The position numbers and the translations under genes were made by a program. From NCBI GenBank assembly GCA_903833275.1, contig CAILEP010000002.1, forward strand, positions 1 to 50,050: 50,050 nt of DNA, given 5' to 3'. A model generated the notes under the pieces. It was not told the origin of the DNA, searched no databases, and worked only from the letters and a program-made list of their open reading frames with translations. Origin of the DNA: an uncultured Bdellovibrionales bacterium (GTDB lineage: Bacteria; Bdellovibrionota; Bdellovibrionia; Bdellovibrionales; UBA1609). Numbering within the stretch: the stretch's first letter is position 1; every line of letters starts with the position of its first letter. Shown here in pieces: positions 44,419 to 50,050 of the stretch.

Positions 44419-46569
44419 TTGAAGCCACTGCTAATTGCCACCGCCCTGATAGCTCAAATATTTTGCTTCACCACAGCTCGGGCCGAAGAAGCACTAAACA
44501 ACGATCAGCTTAACAGCGTTACTCTCGAAGATTTGATGCACATGGAGGTCAAGTCGAGCTCTAAGCAAAGCCAAAAGCAGTACGAAGCCCCTGGTATTGT
44601 TTCGGTTATCACGCGCGAGCAATTTAAAGATTACGGTTACTTTAGCTTAAATGATGCAGTCGTGCATGAGCCCGGCTTCTTTCCGTCACATGATTTTGAG
44701 CGCCATACAATCGGCAGCCGTGGCCTTTTTGAGGGCTGGAACAACAACCATCTTCTTCTGTTAGTCGACGGGATTTCATTCAACGACCCTGAGTACGGGT
44801 CAGCGTACACTTGGGAGAATACTCCGACTTTTTTCATTAAATCTGTCGAGGTTACCCGCGGCCCCGGTTCAGCCCTCTACGGCACCAACGCCACGAACGG
44901 CATGCTCGCGATTCAAACTCTCTCTGGTAGCGACATGCAAGGCCGAATGGAAGGCCATGTTCGCGCCGGCACTTTCGGCACCGTTTCAACTGAGGCGTTT
45001 ACCGGCAATACTCGCGAAACCTTCGATTATTTTATGGGTTTTAATTCTTTCACCACTAAGGGTTATGTTTACGACGCGTATGACGCCTCGGGCAGCGCGA
45101 CCAAACAAAGAATTCGCGACGATCGTACCGCCCAATATATGTTCTTTAAGGCCGATGGAAAAAACGACCTCAAGGGCCTCTCAATTCAGTATCACGACCA
45201 GCAGTGGCGCTTTCAAACCGCCATGGGTTGGAACTTTTTAATACCTGACGAGCCCGACTCTCTATCTGAACATCGCCAAATCTTGACCGCCAGTTACGCA
45301 GCCCCGAGCAAGACGGCTCTTCATTCAGAATTTACTTTTAAATTTGAGCACAAAGAGCTTGATTGGCTTCTTAGAATTGCCCCAAATGGTGGCACCATTG
45401 CCCCGAATACCTTCCCACAAGGCGTGTCTGAATATTTAGATCTGACTCACGATAATATCTTTGGCCGCGCTCAAGCCACCTATGATCTTGCTAAAAAAAG
45501 CAACGTTTTGGCCGGCGTCGAAACTTCAACTTTTCTCTATCACGGCGACAAAGCCCACTTCAGCAATACCGATCTCGCCGGGGGCACCTTTGCCCAGGTG
45601 ACCGGCTGGCAGAATGCTCCCGATTCGATTGGCTTGCTTAAGAACAAGCCTCTTACAAACGTTGGGCTTTACACTCAATATATGAGCGGCGATGTTTTCA
45701 GCCATAACTTTCAATTAACCGCTGGCGTCCGCTATGACATTGAGAAATTTAACTACGACGCTGGTTTAGTCGGCGGCCAGGGCGAAGCCCACCGCTCGTT
45801 TATCCAAGTGAGCCCAAGGCTCGCCGCAGTTCTTCAGCCAAACAGCAAATTGTCTTATAAAATTCTTGCCGGCCGCGCCTTTCGAGCGCCAGCCCCAAGC
45901 GAGCTCGGCACTACAAGCACCTGGGTTGCCTCGAGCAGCCCAACAACACTTGAACCTGAAACCGTGACCAACATCGAAGTCGGCGCCGACTACCGCCCGA
46001 CCGATAGCCTGAATTGGAAGATCAATGCCTACCACACCAAGTCTGACAAACAAATCGGCTACTCGGCGAATACAGTCAGCGTGGCCAATCTCTATACTTT
46101 GACCACTGCTGGGGTTGAAACTTCTGTAAACTACTCAAAGAACAAAACGAAGAGCTTTGCCAACCTTTCGCTTTCGAAGCGATTAGATGAATCAATCAAT
46201 GACCCGACTATCGCTGTTGAGAAAAATGATGTCACTTGGGCACCGTCAGTGACCGCCAATATCGGCGCAACACAAACGCTCAACAACCAACTCAAGGGCA
46301 CTTTGCTTATTGATTATCTTGGCCAGCAACAAAGACGCTCCAGCGATAATTTGACGGCGGCCAATGTGGCCCTAAGAGGCAGCAGTGTTCCGGCATTTAC
46401 CACCGTCGACGGCAGCTTACTTTATCAGGCCACAAAAGATTGCGAGCTCAATCTCTACGTAAAAAATATTTTCAACACCGAAGGCAGCCTCATTAAGAAC
46501 AATGATTTGCCATTTGATTACCCAATCGAAGGCCGATCGTTCTACGCTAGTCTGAACGTTAATTATTAA
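44419..46569 (+). CDS. TonB-dependent outer-membrane receptor
   Basis: This 716-residue protein has a signal peptide ending TARAEE, a plug domain at about 50-170 with LLLLVDGISFNDP and SVEVTRGPGSALYGTNATNG, then a 22-strand-type barrel including the late EPETVTNIEVGADYRP and a C-terminal SFYASLNVNY. It imports a large ligand such as a siderophore, haem or vitamin using TonB energy. The TTG start has AAGGA 7 nt upstream. No transporter partner is adjacent, so the ligand is unknown. Confidence 0.92.
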   Translation: MKPLLIATALIAQIFCFTTARAEEALNNDQLNSVTLEDLMHMEVKSSSKQSQKQYEAPGIVSVITREQFKDYGYFSLNDAVVHEPGFFPSHDFERHTIGSRGLFEGWNNNHLLLLVDGISFNDPEYGSAYTWENTPTFFIKSVEVTRGPGSALYGTNATNGMLAIQTLSGSDMQGRMEGHVRAGTFGTVSTEAFTGNTRETFDYFMGFNSFTTKGYVYDAYDASGSATKQRIRDDRTAQYMFFKADGKNDLKGLSIQYHDQQWRFQTAMGWNFLIPDEPDSLSEHRQILTASYAAPSKTALHSEFTFKFEHKELDWLLRIAPNGGTIAPNTFPQGVSEYLDLTHDNIFGRAQATYDLAKKSNVLAGVETSTFLYHGDKAHFSNTDLAGGTFAQVTGWQNAPDSIGLLKNKPLTNVGLYTQYMSGDVFSHNFQLTAGVRYDIEKFNYDAGLVGGQGEAHRSFIQVSPRLAAVLQPNSKLSYKILAGRAFRAPAPSELGTTSTWVASSSPTTLEPETVTNIEVGADYRPTDSLNWKINAYHTKSDKQIGYSANTVSVANLYTLTTAGVETSVNYSKNKTKSFANLSLSKRLDESINDPTIAVEKNDVTWAPSVTANIGATQTLNNQLKGTLLIDYLGQQQRRSSDNLTAANVALRGSSVPAFTTVDGSLLYQATKDCELNLYVKNIFNTEGSLIKNNDLPFDYPIEGRSFYASLNVNY

Positions 46570-46594
46570 AAAGGGCGAGCCCTCAGGCTCACCC
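46568..46594 (-). terminator. rho-independent terminator for the minus-strand gene
   Basis: On the minus strand the sequence is GGGTGAGCC, a 4-nt loop TGAG, GGCTCGCCC and then TTTTT. The nine-base stem has one mismatch. It lies 36 bp after the Gly/Pro/His-repeat gene and immediately after the receptor gene stop on the other strand, so it might serve both convergent genes. Confidence 0.65.
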
Positions 46595-46629
46595 CACTCA
46601 ACACAATAAGTGCTGATGTTGTATTTTTG

Positions 46630-47322
46630 TTATCTAAGCTGACAATAGCCGGGCGGTATGTAGCAAGTTCTCTGATACCCCGCGCCCCCGCAATCATAAA
46701 GCGAATTGTAGGCTGCCTCATCCACACCCGGGGCCGTCGCCATGTAAGGCATCATGAATTCGTCGTAGGCCGTACATTGATACCAACCGTACGGAATTTC
46801 GAGCGCCCAAACAAATGCCGGAAATAATAGACCAGCCGACCACCAGAAGGGGTGAAAATTATGACGCCAAGACCAACCGTGGTGAAAACCGGGGCGCGGT
46901 CCGCCGCTGTGATAGCCCGGATGCCCGTAATGTGGACCGTGTCCATAGCCACCGCCAGGTCTGCCACTGCCTGGAGGATATCCACCACCAGGTCTACCAC
47001 CGCCCGGAGGATGTCCGCCACCAGGGCGTCCACCACCTGGAGGATGTCCGCCTCCGGGGCGTCCGCCACCCGGAGGATGTCCGCCGCCAGGTCTACCACC
47101 TCCGGGGCGTCCGCCACCTGGCCGTGGTGGTCGTGGCGCAACCATTTCGGTTTCCGAAGTCACACTTGTGTCTTTCAGATTTTCAAAACTCATATTCTCT
47201 TCACCGAATTGAAGAAAATCGCCATTTTCGTTTTCAAATATTTGCGAAGCAGTCGATTCTTCTGCCGCCGCCGGAAAGCCAAAGGACATTACTGCCGCAA
47301 CGAGCAAATAAGAAATTTTCAT
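46630..47322 (-). CDS. exported Gly/Pro/His-rich repeat protein
   Basis: This protein of 230 residues has a signal peptide (MKISYLLVAAVMSFGFPAAAEES start, cut near residue 20), an acidic segment, and then several RPGGG and RPGGGHPPGGG-type repeats (about 74-130), followed by HGPHYGHPG and a C-terminal region with five cysteines (QCTAYDE, LYDCGG, RTCYIPPGYC). The His and Gly content suggests metal binding or structural use, but no family is recognised. GGTGGG lies 5 nt before ATG 47322; the upstream open frame to 47439 is disregarded. Confidence 0.75.
   Translation of the reverse strand: MKISYLLVAAVMSFGFPAAAEESTASQIFENENGDFLQFGEENMSFENLKDTSVTSETEMVAPRPPRPGGGRPGGGRPGGGHPPGGGRPGGGHPPGGGRPGGGHPPGGGRPGGGYPPGSGRPGGGYGHGPHYGHPGYHSGGPRPGFHHGWSWRHNFHPFWWSAGLLFPAFVWALEIPYGWYQCTAYDEFMMPYMATAPGVDEAAYNSLYDCGGAGYQRTCYIPPGYCQLR
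46950..47132. repeat. tandem repeat array coding for RPGGGHPPGGG units
   Basis: About 33-bp degenerate direct repeats (core on the plus strand CCACCAGGTCTACCACC with variants) fill this stretch of the exported repeat protein gene. Units differ at synonymous positions, and a shorter RPGGG unit appears at one end. Expansion or loss in steps of 33 bp would keep the frame. Confidence 0.75.
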
Positions 47323-47589
47323 AAAAACCCACCTTTCAGATTTAAACAAATAAATCTGTTTTAGTTTCAAATACCAACACGCTCCAATAGCAATTCTAAT
47401 GCCATGGCTTCGAATATAAGTTTTGAGTGAAACACCCAATCAACTCGACATTGCATGAGCTGGCCGACTGCGGCCGCTTCGTTAGACTTACTTAAAATTA
47501 CAGCAATGACAATTTGGCCACACGCGTGGGCCATTTGATCCCAAACTAGTCCTTTAAAGCGTTTGAGGGGCCATAAACTAAAACTTCAC

Positions 47590-47668
47590 AAAAGGTACGC
47601 CGTAACTTTTTTCCTCGAATTTTTCGCGCACCGGGCAAAATGTGGAAAAAAGTTACGGCGTACCTTTT
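47590..47668. repeat. 79-bp palindromic element, copy 1
   Basis: The arms 47590-47614 and 47644-47668 are perfect 25-bp inverted repeats (core AAGGTACGCCGTAACTTT), around a 29-bp centre TCGAATTTTTCGCGCACCGG with the remainder CAAAATGT-like. The right arm overlaps the end of the LysR gene and contains its stop codon. The same element recurs at 49162-49246. Confidence 0.85.
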
Positions 47669-48561
47669 TTCAAGTTCGTGGTGCAAAGCTCGCTTAACCA
47701 TTTGAACATGCTTTGAGAGATGCGATCACTTTTGACGGTTAGATAAACCGGTTGAGTGACGTTTCTAAGTGACGCAATCTCGAGCTTTATAAGCTGCCCT
47801 GATTCAATCAACGGCCGCGCGACGATCTCGGGCACAAAACCAAGATGATCCGTTCGGCGAATAATTTCGACAGCACTGGTGGCGGTGGTGGTTTCGTATC
47901 CACGAATTCGCTTATCAAGGGTAACCGGAAAGTTGTCGTCGCCATATGAGATCCCATCGTTACTCCAATAAACCGGGTAGACAAACGGAAACTTCACGAC
48001 ATTCTTCATCGTCACATGATCGAGGCAAGCATGATTTTTACGGCAACACAGTATCCATGAGAGCTCGCCGACTTTCACCGAGGTCCAAGTCTTTGGCCAA
48101 TCCATTTCGCGCAGATGCAGACAAATCTGAAAACCATTTCGAAGGGCAACGCTGAGAAAAAGGTCAGGCGGCAAATCTAATAGACGCAATTTTAACTCTG
48201 GGTGCCGTTTGGTAAAATTCGAAAACAGGCCAGGAAGAAACTGAGTCGAGAAAAAAGAAGTTGTCGCGAAACCCAGAATTGGCTTTTCTTGGTTTTTCAC
48301 AAAACTGGATTGAAAAGCCTCTTGCTTGGAGCGAATCTCGTTAAACAGGGGCAGAATTTCTCGAGCCTTTGTAGTGATTTTGATACCAAAGGGCGAGCGC
48401 TCTACGAGCTTAAATCCGACTTTATTTTCGAGAGAATTAAGAATCTTTGAGACCTGGCCGGGCTGAATGTTTCGTTGCCGCGCTAGCTCTCGCACTGAAT
48501 GAGTGCGCAATAGATCTAGAAACACATTGATCTCGCGAATTTTAATATCTTCCAAGTCCAT
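47653..48561 (-). CDS. LysR family transcriptional regulator
   Basis: This protein of about 302 residues has the LysR winged helix (INVFLDLLRTHSVRELA then QPGQVSKILNSLENKVG and KLVERSPFGIKITTKA), and a substrate-binding domain. The ATG at 48561 follows GGGGAG by 10 nt. Its last residues GTP and TAA stop come from a palindromic repeat element. It is divergent from the gene at 48711, so it probably regulates that gene and itself; the inducer is unknown. Confidence 0.9.
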   Translation of the reverse strand: MDLEDIKIREINVFLDLLRTHSVRELARQRNIQPGQVSKILNSLENKVGFKLVERSPFGIKITTKAREILPLFNEIRSKQEAFQSSFVKNQEKPILGFATTSFFSTQFLPGLFSNFTKRHPELKLRLLDLPPDLFLSVALRNGFQICLHLREMDWPKTWTSVKVGELSWILCCRKNHACLDHVTMKNVVKFPFVYPVYWSNDGISYGDDNFPVTLDKRIRGYETTTATSAVEIIRRTDHLGFVPEIVARPLIESGQLIKLEIASLRNVTQPVYLTVKSDRISQSMFKWLSELCTTNLKKGTP

Positions 48562-48596
48562 TTTTATGTTACTCCCCGCTAGGTGTTTATAGTTTA

Positions 48597-48610
48597 GAAA
48601 CACGTGTTTC
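48597..48610. promoter_or_regulatory. perfect palindrome in the lysR divergent promoter
   Basis: GAAACACGTGTTTC is a perfect 14-bp palindrome 36 bp before the LysR ATG. Its half GAAACA also appears in the inverted repeat at 48672-48691, suggesting one regulator binds both. Confidence 0.5.
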
Positions 48611-48671
48611 GCTTATAGTAATTGATTGCTGCATTGGTCAATAGTTAACGTAGCGAGTGTGAGCTAATAAC

Positions 48672-48691
48672 TGTTTCTACTCAAAGAAACA
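48672..48691. promoter_or_regulatory. inverted repeat TGTTTC-N8-GAAACA
   Basis: TGTTTC (48672-48677) and GAAACA (48686-48691) form an inverted repeat 20 bp before the start of the secreted-repeat protein gene at 48711. The half-sites are those of the palindrome at 48597-48610, in opposite orientation. Confidence 0.45.
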
Positions 48692-48710
48692 CAAACAAAA
48701 AAGGGGATAT

Positions 48711-49157
48711 ATGAAAGCACTAACAACACTCGCCGCCACACTGGCGATAACCACACTTGCGGCGGTCGCTTCAGCCGACTCGTCGACCGCTACAAGCGCC
48801 ACGACCACCACAGAGACACCGGTATTGACGCTGACCCGCGAAGTGAAAAACGATGAGAAAGAAACGCTTTTGGCTGACTCGTTCAGCAAGACTCTGTACG
48901 TTTTTGACGTCGACCAAAACTCGGGCACCTCGAAGTGCACAGGCGATTGTGCCGAGGTTTGGCCGCCGTACATTTTGACCCCCGGCGAAGCCGCCGGGTT
49001 AAAAGCCCCGCTCGGCTCGGTGGCACGCTCGAATAAAAAACTGCAACTCACCTACAGCGGCCGCCCGGTTTACACCTATATCTTTGATCGCTCAGCAGGC
49101 GACGATCACGGCGACGGCGTCGGCGGAGTTTGGCACTATTTAGAATTGAAAAAGTAA
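48711..49157 (+). CDS. exported protein with PF03640-type secreted repeat
   Basis: This 148-residue protein has a signal peptide (cut near VASADS) and two copies of the Lipoprotein_15 repeat: ADSFSKTLYVFDVDQNSGTS then CTGDCAEVWPPYI, and SGRPVYTYIFDRSAGDDHGDGVGGVWHYL. The repeat has the Y-x-[FWY]-x-x-D pattern and is found in exported proteins of unknown function. GGGG lies just before the ATG. It is divergent to the LysR gene and probably under its control. Confidence 0.85.
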   Translation: MKALTTLAATLAITTLAAVASADSSTATSATTTTETPVLTLTREVKNDEKETLLADSFSKTLYVFDVDQNSGTSKCTGDCAEVWPPYILTPGEAAGLKAPLGSVARSNKKLQLTYSGRPVYTYIFDRSAGDDHGDGVGGVWHYLELKK

Positions 49158-49161
49158 ACAT

Positions 49162-49246
49162 GCTAAAAGGTACGCCGTAACTTTTTTCCTCGAATTATTC
49201 GCGCACCGGACAAAATGTGGAAAAAAGTTACGGCGTACCTTTTAGC
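49162..49246. repeat. 85-bp palindromic element, copy 2
   Basis: The arms 49162-49189 and 49219-49246 are perfect 28-bp inverted repeats with the same core AAGGTACGCCGTAACTTT as copy 1, and a 29-bp centre differing from copy 1 at only two positions. It sits between convergent genes, 4 bp after the stop of the secreted-repeat protein gene, and its right arm supplies the end of the BPL_N gene. Confidence 0.88.
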
Positions 49247-49977
49247 GACCTCTCGACCATGTCGACGGCGAGATCGAAGTCGGGGCCGTCTTGATCGATG
49301 ACTCCGGCTTTTGACTTCCAAGCCGCTGAGGCTTCGGGGTGTGCGCCGCTAACGACAACGTGCCCTTTGCCAAACATGACTTCAATCGTAGCTGGCGCCC
49401 CATCGGCCGCAAAGCTCGCGAGAACGTGCACTTCAGGGTGCTCTTTGTTGACGTAAAACGAACCGCCACCGTTAAAAAACACGTGCCGTCGCTTGCCGCC
49501 CCAATCAATCCACGTCATATCGCCATGGCCATGATTGTTGTCGAGCGGATAATCATAAGTGCCGATCGGGATTATGCCCAATCCGGCGATGGTCTCGGGG
49601 TTATCGACCGTCTTATCGGCCAAAAACGCACCTGCGCAAAAACCGACATAGCCGCCGCCGTTTTTAACAAATTCGCGAATCGCCTTTAGCCCTTTTGCGC
49701 CGAGCGCCTGGGCCGCCTCAATGGCATCGCCCCCTGGTTGCATCCAAACTTTGGCATTTTTAAATAATGCGGGCTTGATATCTGCTGGAGTCACATACCG
49801 AATCTTAAACCCCATACTCGCAGCGATCTCTGCTGAAGCCGGCGCCGAACCGGCGCCCGGGCCAGAGTAAACCAAAACAACGCCATCACGCGCAGAACCC
49901 GAACCCGTCTCGCAACGAGCGCCCACCGCCACCAAAGAAACCAAAATCGCTAAAAAATATTTCATGCTTAGAATCAT
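49228..49977 (-). CDS. exported BPL_N-domain protein (glutamine-amidotransferase-like)
   Basis: This protein of about 249 residues has a signal peptide starting near MKYFLAILVSLVAVGA and the BPL_N fold: VLVYSGPGAG at the start, MQPGGDAIEA, and the nucleophile-elbow-like GGGYVGFCAGAFLA with Cys. It then has FNGGGSFYV and VVVSGAHPEAS. This domain resembles the N-terminal part of eukaryotic biotin-protein ligases and class I amidotransferases; function in bacteria is unknown. ATG 49977 has GGCGAG 8 nt before it; ATG 49965 is the alternative. Its end KGTP and TAA come from the palindromic element. Confidence 0.84.
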   Translation of the reverse strand: MILSMKYFLAILVSLVAVGARCETGSGSARDGVVLVYSGPGAGSAPASAEIAASMGFKIRYVTPADIKPALFKNAKVWMQPGGDAIEAAQALGAKGLKAIREFVKNGGGYVGFCAGAFLADKTVDNPETIAGLGIIPIGTYDYPLDNNHGHGDMTWIDWGGKRRHVFFNGGGSFYVNKEHPEVHVLASFAADGAPATIEVMFGKGHVVVSGAHPEASAAWKSKAGVIDQDGPDFDLAVDMVERSLKGTP

Positions 49978-50003
49978 TGCCGATTCTCGCCAACAATCAA
50001 CGG

Positions 50004-50050
50004 AAAAAAGGTACGCCGTCACTTTTTTCCACCACCCGGGCGAGGTGGTG
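50004..50050. repeat. palindromic element, copy 3 (variant, cut by window end)
   Basis: AAAAAAGGTACGCCGTCACT and the T-run that follows (50004-50030) match the left arm of copies 1 and 2 with one base change (GTCAC for GTAAC). The centre differs: CCACC-CGGGCGA-GGTGG forms its own hairpin. The right arm lies beyond the window. Confidence 0.6.

Noticed and set aside
46950-47132. The repeat array as a CRISPR
   Set aside because: The repeats are adjacent, degenerate and in frame in a protein gene, with no unique spacers.

Overview
The window looks like chromosomal DNA from a Gram-negative, aerobic, predatory-type deltaproteobacterium, most likely a member of the Bdellovibrionota. That placement is inference, because no rRNA or ribosomal protein gene is present. 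It rests on a single-operon lexA-imuA-imuB-dnaE2 mutagenesis cassette, a cbb3 oxidase with CcoN and CcoO fused and a one-haem CcoP, many lipoproteins, outer-membrane barrels and secreted hydrolases, and large multi-PAS histidine kinases. There is no phage, insertion sequence or CRISPR array.

Layout. 1-490: a 125-bp palindromic element beside an initiator tRNA gene. 491-6305: a TolC-family channel, divergent from a giant predicted surface lipoprotein built of Ig-like repeats and a seven-bladed RCC1 propeller. 6307-19000: housekeeping and metabolic genes (KynB-type cyclase, hisS, 3-hydroxyisobutyryl-CoA hydrolase, TPR protein, MarC, cold-shock protein, FAD oxidoreductase, acetyltransferase, dienelactone hydrolase, an ABC exporter pair, a porin, a lipoprotein hydrolase and a pirin). 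19096-26780: a compact minus-strand operon ccoI-ccoS-ccoNO-ccoQ-ccoP-ccoG-safE that encodes and assembles a cbb3 oxidase, with an FNR/ANR-like box upstream. 26864-35517: a three-PAS kinase, then (reading upstream) dnaE2, imuB, imuA and lexA with two palindromic operators. 35645-41600: SRAP protein, patatin, a histidine kinase broken by an in-frame amber codon, a persulfide dioxygenase plus YeiH-type exporter, a bacteriohaemerythrin, and a frameshifted receiver/PilZ-like protein. 41645-50050: barrel protein, GH16 glucanase, SDR, TonB-dependent receptor, Gly/Pro/His-repeat protein, LysR regulator with divergent secreted-repeat protein, and a BPL_N protein.

How the genes work together. Genes lie in tight translationally coupled strings, often with 4-8 nt overlaps, and several convergent pairs overlap at their 3' ends. 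The respiratory operon goes from copper import (CcoI) through maturation (CcoS, CcoG) to the oxidase itself. The SOS operon puts the repressor in front of the mutasome it controls. The dioxygenase/YeiH pair suggests sulfane-sulfur detoxification.

Most unusual points. (1) Up to four genes have the family N-terminus in frame with only ATT or ATC as plausible starts, in three cases behind a good Shine-Dalgarno. (2) A family of 79-85-bp palindromes supplies the last residues (GTP or KGTP) and the stop codon of two unrelated genes. (3) Two signalling genes are interrupted, one by a TAG inside its HAMP domain and one by an A7 frameshift inside its receiver domain. (4) The LexA operators have a GTAA-N3-TTAC core.
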